Shown here: in pieces, positions 13,150-25,900 of the stretch
Layout: each line of letters begins with the position of its first letter
Numbering within the stretch: the first letter of the stretch is position 1
From: Branchiostoma floridae
Taxonomy: Eukaryota > Chordata > Leptocardii > Amphioxiformes > Branchiostomatidae
DNA: 64,000 bases
Reading direction: 5' to 3'
Assembly: GCF_000003815.2 (NCBI RefSeq)
Contig: NC_049980.1
Span: 11,685,631-11,749,630 of the forward strand
The notes under the pieces: generated by a model
The model's database searches: none
What the model was told of the DNA's origin: nothing
The model's input: only the letters and a program-made list of their open reading frames with translations
Program-made: the position numbers and the translations under genes

Positions 13150-13377
13150 CAGGGTTGTAGACAGACAGAAATCATTTTCCGTCCCCTCAAATTTGAATGG
13201 CTTTGCCGCAGCGTTTTCCTACTAGAAAAGTTTGAAATCTGGTCCCTCTGAAACGCTATTTCCTGCATTTTAAGGGTTAAATTTGGCTCACAGAGGACGA
13301 AATGGGCAAATTTTTTTTCCGTCCCCAGCTACAAATTCCATCAAAGGCCGGAAGGACGGATGCTGGCTACAACCCTG
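13150..13377. mobile_element. hAT-type MITE, copy 1
   Basis: Ends are CAGGGTTGTAG and CTACAACCCTG (inverted), flanked by a perfect 8-bp duplication AGTCTTAC at 13142-13149 and 13378-13385. CAGGG termini plus an 8-bp duplication are the hallmark of the hAT superfamily. At 228 bp it is non-autonomous. Its right end (GGATGCTGGCT) is shared with the element at 16375-16710, so both belong to one family. It probably lies in the 3' UTR or just downstream of the NACHT-WD gene, 136 bp past its stop codon. Confidence 0.85.
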
Positions 13378-13513
13378 AGTCTTACCTAAATTTATGGATC
13401 TTAGAAATTTTAAAATGCTTGTGGCAACAGGTTCCACAAACAAGAGGTATTCATCACCATCATCATCAAGAAGTATTGCAAGATATGAAACATAATTGCT
13501 TCATGTGTGTCAT

Positions 13514-16500
13514 CTACTTGACATTGTTGTGCAGCTTTAAGACGATCATTCTCCTGTCAAAGCGAGCAGCCACCAAGTCACCACCTCCGAGAAGAACACA
13601 TTCTTTCAGCTGTTGGTGAACAAGAAAGAGTCAAACTGTGGTGCCTACATTGACTAGCACATACAAAATGTACCACAATGAAGAATCAGTTTTTAGTGAC
13701 AATGACCCTTAATACTGTAAAGTTACTCGTTTTTCAGTGCTTAATTTCATGGTTGAAACAAATATAATGTATATTGGGAGTTCTAGTACTGTAACTACAG
13801 AAGTATGTAACTGCACTATATAATTTTACAGTGGAGAGGTCAATGCAAAAAAAAGATAATAAATCCATCGCAAACATATTGTCTGGCACACACACTATGA
13901 CAAAATATAATATTACTTATCAAATTCAGCAAATATTTGCTACATTTCATCTACACATGCTAAATTTCTTCTTAAGATGCTTAATATCTTACAAAAACGC
14001 TGCTTAGACCAAATCTAAACTACAGATGACCTTACACACAGATTACCCACAACCATGGTTTGGATAAGGTTGGGAGGCCATGGTTGTCTACATTTATGTG
14101 TGACAGGGGGGAGGCTTTCGGTTTGAACCTACCATAATCTCAAAGGTGAAGCTGCCCAGCTGTGTGCCTGAAGACATGTCATACACAGCAATGGTCTTCT
14201 TATCTCCAGTTGACACCAGAACACGGTCTCCTACCGTACTCAGGATCAGGCCATCCGCAATCATGGGGTGTACAGGGATAGACATCACACTCTGCTGGCT
14301 TCCTGAAATAGACACAATGGGAAGGTATTAGTACATGTAGGATGTCTGTCATTACCATTTGTTGCCCTCAACTTTTAGCCACACTGCAGTTCAGCTCAGT
14401 TTATGCATAACGTCTCAAAACATAATTCTACAAGCTAACATACGACTCTCCCATTAAAATAAGATGTTGTAATTGAGACCTTCAGCAGACATCTTTAAAT
14501 ATCAGGATATCTAAGGTATGAATGTATTAATGTATTTTAATGTATTACCTTGAATTTCCTGGCAGAATTATTTTATTCAATTTGTACATTGCCATTAAAA
14601 AAACATTCAATCTGCACATGTATGGCTTTGAATAAGATTTACTGGCAAAAAAATAACACTGGAAGTAATTTGCTCTTTGTTCTTAGCCATTGTACATTTG
14701 ACACTCTTTTCAGCACCAAGGACAGGAATTTACATACCTAACAATCTGTTGCCTGTTTGATCTTATTTAAGCCAGTCCAATTCTATCAAAATTCACATCA
14801 CAGGGATTATATCCAAGTAGAATCATCATCACACACCTCTTCATTAAAAGTTTGCATTGTCAAATCATTGTCAAGTTTTAGACTTTTGTCATGAACTGTG
14901 ACTTGCTACTCAGATGTCAGAGGTCAAGACAGATATCCAAGGAACACTTGCTACACAGATGTGTAGCAACTAACTACATGTACTAACAACATATATATTG
15001 GGTCCTTGGCTATGACAAGATTACAGAGTGCCTACATTGAAACTATAGCCATTACTACAAAAGTACATGTATGTAAAACTTAATATTAGAGTAGACTAAT
15101 TACACATACCAGTAGTGACATCCCAGACATGCCACTGTCCTGCGTCCGTGGAGACCACTCTGCTGTCTGAGATGAACTCCAGGAAAATGTGGCCCTCAGG
15201 GAAGAAATGCACAACTTTTCCTGTTGTCAGAAAAAAATACACACACACAATTTGTTTACTGTTGGATATTGCATGCACTTCAATGACAAAACAGAATTCA
15301 AATATAGACATACGTACATAATAGAGATGGTACAATATTACAAGACATATTAGTATTACACAGCATACAAGGAGTTCCAACCAGAGTCACCTAAACTTTC
15401 AGTTCAGGTACAGGGATATGAGCCAGTTTGCAGGAGAACCAACTTAAAGTCCTGTCCCTCACTCAGTTGATCGACTCTTATGGACTCTTATGCTTGGATG
15501 CATTTGCATATAGACAGTATGGTATGTAACAATATTTTCTTAATTCAAGTGCACCATGTGAATGTTTATGTAAGAAGATACCATACTTTGATAAAGGTTT
15601 CATTTATGTGTCATGCCATACAGTTGAAAGTGGCTGACTGACCTGTCTGGATTTCCAGCACACACGGCCCCTCGTTGATAAAAGTGGTGTCCCCACAGCT
15701 GATGTTACAGGAGTTCCCCAAGGCCAGGTGTGTGCCGGCATGGGACAGACCAAACCTGAAGGTGATGGCATCAGCTCCCTCTGGTTCAACTGTCATCAGG
15801 AGGGTTCTACTCACAACATCCCAGATCTGAAACAAACATGTCTTCATTTAAATGTGGAAACATAACAAGGAGCATTATATTTTTGCATGTATCCCGCGCT
15901 GTTGCTAAACCCCAAAAGCAAATGCTACTGCAAAGGGTCCCAGTCCCCTTACAATGGGACACAATGGGACGCAATGTTGTGGTCTGCTGATCATTGTACC
16001 TGTCGAAAATATCTAGGAGAATTTTCCTGGTATTCAATCTATACATGTAAATGTACAGAGCATTTCATACTCTGTCAAGACCGGTGGAAGAGTGGCTAAA
16101 ATGGTCATTGACCTCATTAAGATCATTTTCACTTTCACTTTTAACATCAAGCTGATGCCTCTTGAAATGTTTTTTTTTTATTTTACATATGACCACTTGA
16201 ATTTTGTCATCCGTCTTTTAGATAATTCCCCCCACTGATGACACATAACAAATCCTTGCCAGTCAGTGACTACATAGAGCAGCTTTTATATATAGCCATC
16301 TCTGAGTGGTCTCTTGGGACATTTGAATGTAAGTCTGCTTCTGTGGGCATTATTTAAGAAAACAATACGTAATTCAGGGCTCTAGCCAACTCAAATTTTC
16401 CGTCAGCCAATTCCCATTGTCGCGAGAACTGCGAAAATTAAGTTACAAAGACAGAACTGAGACCTTGAAAAACGGGTTGTTAATGAGATTATCGTATGCG

Positions 16501-16875
16501 AAAGAAGCCGACACACTAAGTCAGCAATCATAACAATAGCAAGACAAACAGTGTGCGGCTTTCCGACCGTGGACAGCGTCCCCAAGCCACCTGTAGCTTC
16601 CACCAAGAATTTTTGTCCGTCAAGGTTTACGGATTGTTTTAAAAACTTTTCCGTCACACGCAGCAAATTTCCATCAATTGACAGAAATACGGACGCTGGC
16701 TAGAGCCCTGACGTAATTCCACTCCACTCCTACCTGTAGCAGCATTCCTTTAGGATGTAGGAACTGCAGAAGTGCCACCCTGCCCTCTTTATCTGTCTTC
16801 ATCTGGTAACAGCGTTGCTCCAGCCCTGGGACGATTTTGTCAACGACCTCACCTGGACCAAATACAGTGCAAATG

Positions 16876-16911
<36 letters not shown>

Positions 16912-19900
16912 CTTATCCCAACAGTATGCTTAATCTAGTATCTATCTTGAAATTCTACAGCAAAAAAATTGTCAGCATTGGAACACCACCTGTACTCCAT
17001 TGTATCAATTATAAACACATTAAAAATGCATCATTCAACTGTCTATTATCAAATATTAACACTATCGACAATGCAAAGTAAAAATTTTACCATCAAAACT
17101 CCAAATCATACATGTAGCTATAATATGGTAGCTTATAACAATTGATAAAATACTGTAAATCTTGTAATGTTCGTGGTAGTTTTATTTTCTAAATGCCCTT
17201 CAAATGCAAAATTAATTGCATTTACAGTAACTGTAATGAATAGATACCTGAATCCAGGCGACATATGTCAAGATCCTTCTCCATGAAGCCCTGACATATC
17301 AGCTCCGTTTCGTTATTCACCACCGCGTAGTGTCGCTCACACGAGGCGTGGTTGCTCTGCAGCGGAGTCACCACCTCCCAGGTGTTCATGTCCACCACCC
17401 CAAACCTCTTCCTCTCTCCTGCTCGGATGACCAGGCGGTTGTCCGAGAGAACATGGACTGCTTTGACGTCTGTTTTCTCCAGCTGAAGGTTACTGCACGA
17501 ATGAGAATCCTGTTCTTCCTCTGTTTCAGCGTCGATGATCTTAGCTACCACCGATTCCCCTTTCTCTGGCTCGTCTGGCTCAAACGTCAGAAGAAATTTG
17601 TCATTGACGTTCTTTGGAACTATTGTTAGTATTTCAGTACCTGGTTCTTCTAAAACTAGTGAGGGCCTTGAAAGGTCCCAAATGCTGATGTTGAAGTCTT
17701 CATATCCGCTAGACACCAACATGGTACCGTGAGCTGTAGCCATCCTTCGAAGAGTCTGCTTGTTGCCCACCTCCCGATATTCCCCAGCCTCTAGGTCCAG
17801 CATCATTGTTAAGTTGATGAAGGTGAGGATGAGGAAGCGACCGTTTGGTGAGAAGTAGGCACGGTGGACATTCTCCACTTTGTTCTGGTTCCATTTCTGA
17901 AGGGCAGGGACTGTTGTTTCTTTGCCAGTGTTGATGTCATACAGCCTGAATGCAATGGAAAAAAGTGTTAATTTTATTCTCTTTGATTCAACACTCCTTT
18001 TAATTTTTGGATGATTGAATGATGAAGGTTTCTTTATCAAACTTTAGGAACATAGTACTATTTGCTACAAAATCTACCTGACCATTAATATTGGTACCAT
18101 CTCAACTGTATAAGATTCAGAGTATGAGCTGCAATATCATAAAGTTATAGATATTCCAAAGATCAGAAGTAATTTCAAGTTCATTGTACTTACTTTACTG
18201 TGCCATCGGATGCAATTTCAAAGAAGTGGGCCTTGCAGGTGATTCCAAAGAGAGACTTGTCCTCGATCAGTCTGCGGATGTCTCGGAGGTTCTCCAGAAG
18301 CTTCTGGAGGTCGGGGCTACACCGTTTACTCTCCATGAGGGGGTGCAGGAGGTGCTTCATGTTGTGTATGGCAGAGTGGGTGCAGAAAAGGGGCTGGGTA
18401 GGGCTGACTAGAGCTCTGGCAACCTGGTCACCCATCTCATCCTGCTCAAGTTCTGCACCTATAGTGTAAACATACATGTCTTTGTAATACCATGCATGTG
18501 ACACACTGTAAGAATATAAAAATGTCATATGTTTATGACTTCACTAGGACTATATGTTCATGGATTTATTAAGTCATGCCATCTTTATCTTTGTATACTT
18601 TGCCTCTCCTTTAAATGCTCTCAAAGAAAAGCAACTGCAGGCCACAGACTAGATGACGGTCTTAACAAACAAACAGACCGGCCCTCTCATAAACATTATC
18701 TTATAACTTTTTGGCCAATAGGAACACATGTACAGTTACAAGTAAAATTTGACTATGCTGGCTTTACCTGTGGTCAGGTCAAACACCCTGACTGTGGACC
18801 CTATAGCGATGAGGATGCAGCCATGACCAAAGATATAATAGTTGTCATTTTCCTCTTCCTGTGGTTTCTCAAAGAAGTACACCTGTTCTCCTGTCTCAAA
18901 CCTGTCAAGGATAAAATTGGACATGTCAGTCTTGTACATACATGTATATGACCTATATAAATCCTAATAATATAATGCTTTTCCTTACATTGTACATTTG
19001 TGCAATGAACTTGACTTGATTCTTATAGCTTGCAAAAATCTTGTACAAAAAATAAAGCAAACAAGGAATAGACAAAACAAAATATGAGCAAGAATTGGGG
19101 CTGTTAAGCTGTTTTCTGTATTATTGTGTGCTTTGCAATTCATCCACAAGTTAATACATGACATGGAATAGACCAGAGGTGTGCATATTTGGTCTCAAAG
19201 TGCACTATGTCTTTTACTATCTGTCTACTAATTCAACATCAAGAAAAAAGGCACTCTTTCGCTGACCTCAACACTCTAATTCCATCAACTGAAGATGTCA
19301 CAATGTACTGGTCGTTGTTGAAGAGCTGAATCATTGCCTCAATGTGCCATGGTACATCATCAATGCTGCGCAACATGTAGCCATCTGTCACATCCCAAAC
19401 CTTCAGGGAATTGTCCAGAGAACCTGTAGGGAGAAGTAGGAAATGTACAATGTATACAATTGTATGTCAAGATACATGTTTGTCCCAGTACATGAATTGT
19501 GCAGGGTAGAATGTTTCTCTGAGAGACTTCTTCTATCTTGATATTGCCTGCTTCCCATCACAAAGATTTTCAAGAAAACAGCATGCAGCTACTGCAACAA
19601 TCCTTAAGTTACATCAGTAACCTGAGGAAAAGCATTGCCTGTCATATTCAGCAGCAATACATCCAGTGTCCTTTTAATTACTGTGCAGGTCACCAAGCCC
19701 CATTCAATGTGATAGGGTAGGTTTTTAAGAAAAAAATACGCTCAATTCTCTTGCAATTTTCAATTGTGTGGGCTTTAGGCAATCAACAAATTGATTCTGT
19801 TTCTTTGTTTGTTTTAGTTTCACTTAAAAACCTAATAATTTGAATAAGAAAGAAACCGCATTGATTTAAAGGAGTCTGTTGTCTGACCTGTGACAGCATA

Positions 19901-22900
19901 CTTGGAGTCCTGAGTCATGGCCACAGCCATGACCTGCAGGGTGTGGCCCACCATGCTGTGCACGAGCGGGCCACCAGGGGGCGTCAGGAAGGACTTGGAA
20001 GGCAGCAGGCAGGAGCCGGTGGGTGGGGCTCTAGCCTGGGACAGGATCCCACAGGTGTCCTGGAGAAAAACAGCAATGTTACATTCACAGGTTATACCAG
20101 TAGTTAGCATTAAACATAAATCTACATGTATGTATCTGACATAAAGAAGAATGAGTCAAGCAGTTTAATAGAAAGCAAAATCAAATTTGATGGATATCAC
20201 TGAAAAGCCATAGTCAATTTGTTTATCTCCAGGCTAGATTAAAAATTGCCAGAGGGTTGAGGATATCTTTCAACTAAAACCTACCTTAGCACATCAAACG
20301 GACCTTGTGAGTTAAAAACACAGTCTGACTGAGTCCGTACTACTGCAAAAAATGTCTTTCAAGCTTGCACATTTACCTAGCGAGTGAAATATTTCCTGCT
20401 GTGTGGCAATGGTTAAAGGAATGTTCTAAAGGTACCAAATCTATTATTAGATATCATACTATCACTAACTCTTTCCACCCACTGACCTGGTGAGTTTTGA
20501 TGTGAGCGATGAGCTGGCCTGGCAGCTGGTTGGGGTGGAACCTCAGCCCTTCCTGTGACAGCTGCAGGGTCTCACGTACGTACTGTACATCCATGTCTGT
20601 CTGCAGGTCAGGGGTCAGCACAGACCGACATGCAGCATTGAAATCATCCAGAACCAGTCTGAGATGGGAGAGGGAGTTTTAGGGAATGTACATCTGATTC
20701 AGATACAAGCCAAGGCAGATGCTAGCTTAGGCCGCACCAATTCGAGTTGTTGGTTCTCGGCTTTTAGTTTTAAAACAAATGATTCACTGGAAAAACATGA
20801 AAAACAAAGTCTGAGGAACAGGTTCATGCCTTGCTCCACTCAGTTTTATAAAGTGATTACAATGATATTCAGGTTTCCTTCCATGCTCTCTGCTACTATG
20901 ATATACACTTTCTATATTTTCCTTTTTAAAAATCTGAGAACCAACTAATGATCCTTGATTCTCTACCCTGAAAAATGTCACTTGAAATCAAATAGGAAGT
21001 CTATTTCAGGTTGTATATTGTCAAAACTTGACATTGAAAGTAGAACTGTCTTCCTTACCTCAAAGATGTTCCCTTCAACTTTGTATCCAACCACTGCAGG
21101 TTACATAAAACCTCTTTCTTCAGTACCTGTCATGAAATAGAACATCATTCAGAATCACCAGTAAGCATTTTGGACAAATACAATTTGCAGGAACGATGCA
21201 AATTTAGTAGAACTCTATGTAACTTAAGAGTTGCACAACAGGTGGCAAGTCAGGTGATAATTATGAACCTTAGCTGTAGTGGGCTTTACACCATGCCATG
21301 CTAGAGAAATAGAATCTGATGTGAAAAAAAAGACATTTGTAGACATATATGCTAAAAGTATCTATACTAAGAGTACCTGGCTATTCCCACTGTTTATGAG
21401 ATGATGAGGTAGTTCTGAGAGTTTCCTCAGGTTGTACTTGTTGGTGCCATACAGTAGGGGCTGGGGTGCCACATGTCTGCCTGCTGAACCACTCTTACCC
21501 TTCCTATTGGTGAATGGCTTCTTCTTCCCTGTAAAGATAATATACCCATTATTTTTTTATTCACTTATGGCCACAGCCAAATGTGTAACAGAAAGATATA
21601 TCATATGAATGTGTGGTCATGTATAGATTGTGCTTTTGGGGGCTTTCACTACTGATATGTTTGTATCATTGTTGCTTAGTAAATGTCAGACACAATAATT
21701 TTCTCTCCTAAGGACATGGTTAACAACAGCAGCTTATGAAGTCTACTCCATATTTTTTAAATGGCTGTCCTTGGTGCTAAAATGATAATTTAACAGCTTC
21801 ATAAAGGCATTAAACCAAGCTGATTGTCTGCATATTGCATAAAACTCTATGATCTACAGCTTATAAAGAAAACTCCCTCTCTCAACAAATGGATCTGTCC
21901 TTGGTGCTGAAATGATAATCAAGTACACTACCAGCTTCATAAAGGTACCTAATCAAGATGATACCCTACTTGGTACAAAATATTTTGATAAATATTAAAT
22001 GTACAGCTTCTTAAGTCCACTTCCCCGAAACGAATGGCTCTGTCCTTGGTGCTGAAATGATAATCAGGCAATCTACCAACTCCATAAAGTGTCCTAAAGG
22101 AAGCTGATGGCCTAGAATATGCACAAATGTCTATGGTTGAAGATTTATCAGAAGTTTATCATGTTAGGTCCCCCACATCAAAAATGGCTGTGTCCTTGGA
22201 GCTGAAATAATAATCGGATACTCTACCAACTATATCAAAGGACTTTAATAAGCTGATTGCCCACTCTTTGCACAAAATCAACAACTATTACATATAACTC
22301 CTCATCTTACCAAGGCTCTGTTCTTGGTGCTTAAATAATAATCAGATAGTCTACCAACTTCATAAACCCTAATCAGCTGATGGCTTTTTTTTGCACAAAA
22401 CATTATTGTTGATAACAGAAGTACAGCTTCTTAAGTCTGCTACTATAACAAAAACGATTTTGTCCTTAGTGCTGAAATGATAATCAGATCTTTCAACTTC
22501 ATAAAGGGATATAATCATGACGATGTCCCACAATTAGCACAGAATTCAACATACACATGTCATTTCAATAACATGTACACTACATTTAATAGTTGCAATC
22601 CTATGAAACATTTTTGCTCCGATCTTTAACTCTAGGAAGTACTTACCTCCACCCCATGACCCCAGGAAGTAATCCGCCAGGTTGCTGTGTAGTTTCCTGC
22701 TCTGTTCCTCAGATGACAGGAACCTCTGCTTGGCAGTCTCTATGAACTGTCTGTGGTACCAGAAGATCACACTGGCACCGTCTGCACCTGGGGGAGAATT
22801 GAGTAAATTGTATACCTGGTATGAGCAGTGTAGACTATCAAAAGTAATACTCATCTTACATGCTTAGATTGTGTCCAGTATATACCATTTCAAAGATGAG

Positions 22901-25900
22901 ACTTTTGTCTTTTGTAAATTTGTTAATCTTTATTTTTCTGGCGATCTAACTTTACATTAGAAGTCAAGGAAAGGAAGTTTTTATTGTGTTGTAAGTTCAA
23001 GGGCAAAACAATTAGCACTAAAACAGTCATATCTTTATTAACGATGCCATGGTTTTGCAGCAGAGAGGCACTCTGTATATTAAACCACTAAAAACACATC
23101 AAAACTTACAGAACTGCCTACAAACTGTGTAACGTTAATCAAAATCTTCCTTTACATGACACAAATTCAAGAGAAAATGAAAGGATTTTCATTTGAAAAC
23201 AAACCTCTCTCGACCAGGTACGGAGCCAGCTCAGTCTTGATCCTGACCCACAGCATGGCCGGGAGGCGGCGTACAGGCGGTACCCACCACTCAAACACAT
23301 CATTCAGCACCTCATCATCACAGGACAGGACGTCTTCCAGCTCAGACTCTGTCAGCCCAGACTTAGCTGTGCATGTGGATAGAACAACCAAAGTTAGAGG
23401 TTGTAGGACTGATGTAACACTACCACTGGCCGTTACGGTGAAAACGTCCTATAATGGGTGAATGGTAGTGAAAGTACGGTTAAAATCGGTACTCTGATTG
23501 TTCTGAGTCAAAGTCACCCCTTTTATGTTTACTCTGCAAGGGGTTAATTTTGAGCAATTATCACATATTTTGAGTAGATTATGCAAGGATGGGGTGAAAT
23601 GCCAAGTGTTTACTTTGCACCAGAACACAATAGAAAATTCACCGTGTTTCACCCCGCTGAAATTAACACCTCCGGTGAAAGGTGTCATCGTACTGGCGCA
23701 CGCAACTCCATAGACAAAAAAACATACCATCGGTAGCCCGCCGCTATCTAGCCGGTGCTGGGAGTGTAGAACGCCCGCCCAGTTCATCAGCACAAGCTGG
23801 GGAAATTTTACCGCTGTTGGTTGGTATTAGACCCTATCCACACTATTAAAAAAAATCAATCGAAAACCGTGGTGACATCGTGGGGAGTTTTGCTACCAGA
23901 GTGTTTCTTTTCCCGAAAAATGACAGTAAAACCAGCATGGCATGCATACAATGTCATTGGGCATACCATACCATGAGGTACCGGACTGGGCTGGCGGTCA
24001 TGCAGCTTCTACCCGACCCGAATCATCCATGCAGGAAAATCTTCCAATAACTCATAGTTTTACAGCATGTGCAACACTAGGAAATATATTCTACGTCTTT
24101 TTTAGATCCTCTGAGTAAGTTTTGTTGTTGTTGTTGTCGGGAGCCGTAATTTTCCGTGGCCGTATCTTGACATTCCCAGCTTAAATTCTCCCATAAATGC
24201 GGATATAAATGCATACTTTCTCGAAAGACTATTGTAATTGTGTATTTCTTTACGAGAATATTGCAATGTAATTGTGGAATATAGCGTTTTTGTGCGTACA
24301 AATGTAACATTTTTCATACAAAGAAATTTTGTTTGACGCGCGGGTGGGCGCAAGGCATCATGGGGCAGCAAAGAAAGAATTCTGCAGCTTGACCAATCAG
24401 AGCGCAGATCATAGTGGGGAACCCCCTACAGCCGTAGGATCAACCAAGCAGAGGTGCGTATTCCGGTCACGTGCACGTCTTGCAGACGCTGAGCGGGCGT
24501 CATGGCGGCCGGAGTCGATTTAGCGCCGTATTTGACTGGTAAAACGCCCGGACACGATGTTTTATCATGTTTTAAAATGTGTTTTATAAGTTTATTAGAC
24601 GCGCTTAGATGTCTGAGCTCTCGATACAAAAGAGGGTTAGTCTCCTTGTCAGATACAGGTCCTGTCATGGCGCTCTCGATTTCAGAATGAAAAATTAATT
24701 ACTTGCAACAAGGAGGTGCTTGCAAGCATGCGGCAAATCAAACTTTGGTTCCGACCCAGAAATATGTGACTCGGTCGCAAGCGTAAAAAAATCCTGGAAC
24801 TAGGCGGGCAGTCTTCAGTCCCAGTGTCTGTAACCGTTAAAATTTGCCCGGCGTGCGGAGGGAGCGTAAAAAATCCCCGGCTTGCGCTGAGGAACTGGGC
24901 GGGCAGTCTTCTGTCCCAGTGCCGTAGACTGGACAGCGCCGGGCACGTCGCTAGCGCTCGTGAAACAACGCACACAATAACGTAATTGCTGTTTGTTTTA
25001 CTAGGGGTGAAACCTTCATTTCACCATGTTTTACTCTTCTGTCACGTAGGTGCAAGATTCGCTTTCACCCCTCCATATTTACATGGGAACAATGCGAATC
25101 CGGGTGACACATTTTCACCGTAGTTCACCGTGTTTCACCAACATTCACCCATTATAGGACGTTTTCTCCGTAACGGCCAGTGGTAGTGTAAAGCTGTCAA
25201 CAAGCAATCAACAGTACAGCCTTGTTTTTAGCATAAAAGAACAATTAACACAAATAGACGGTGTTTCAAAGGTCCTTACCAGCAGTTATGTAACCCAAGG
25301 CATGCTGAACCAGTAGTTTCCCATGATCCTTCTCCACCCTTTCAAATAAGGCATGGATACATGACACCACTGTGGTCTGCAGTCGAGTCTCCTCAGGCTT
25401 GGAAAAAGAATGCCACCTAGTATAACAGAAGTAAAATACATCAATTAGCAATGACCATTCCAAAATACTATCTTCTACTTCTACATCATTCATTCACCTC
25501 TGTGGACTGATGTATTGTAAGTTTATGGTGTGTCTGTGTTTGTGGCCTTTTTATTATTTCCATAGCCTATAGATGTATTTAGGCACATTTCAACACAGAG
25601 TAATAGGCATTTAAGGGCAGAAGGGCAGAGTTGCAGCAGTGACAGGAAGTTGAGTTCAGAGTTGGCAGATTTAGACATTTATCAACCTTGACAGACATTG
25701 CAAGAAGCTACTAGTTCCTGAGCAGATGATGTTTGTGCTTTTGCAGTTACAGCACATTTTCGTTGTAGAGTAACAGGAAGTGGTCAATGGACACTCAATC
25801 ATGTTATGTTTAACTTAGTAAAAACCTTATTTGCATAATCAAAACTATACATTAAAAAGAAATATTTCTTTATGAGGAACTCTTAATATTTTACGGAATA

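Larger units (their letters stand above)
10025..13513. other. Intergenic: EndoU upstream and NACHT-WD 3' flank
   Basis: No coding exon is recognisable on either strand. The left end should contain the EndoU promoter and an untranslated first exon; a candidate minus-strand donor reads GTAG|GTAAGG near 10634-10640, unproven. The right end should contain the 3' UTR of the NACHT-WD gene. Two transposons (10680-10891 and 13150-13377) are listed separately. The rest is AT-rich DNA with many ACATGTA words. Confidence 0.5.
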
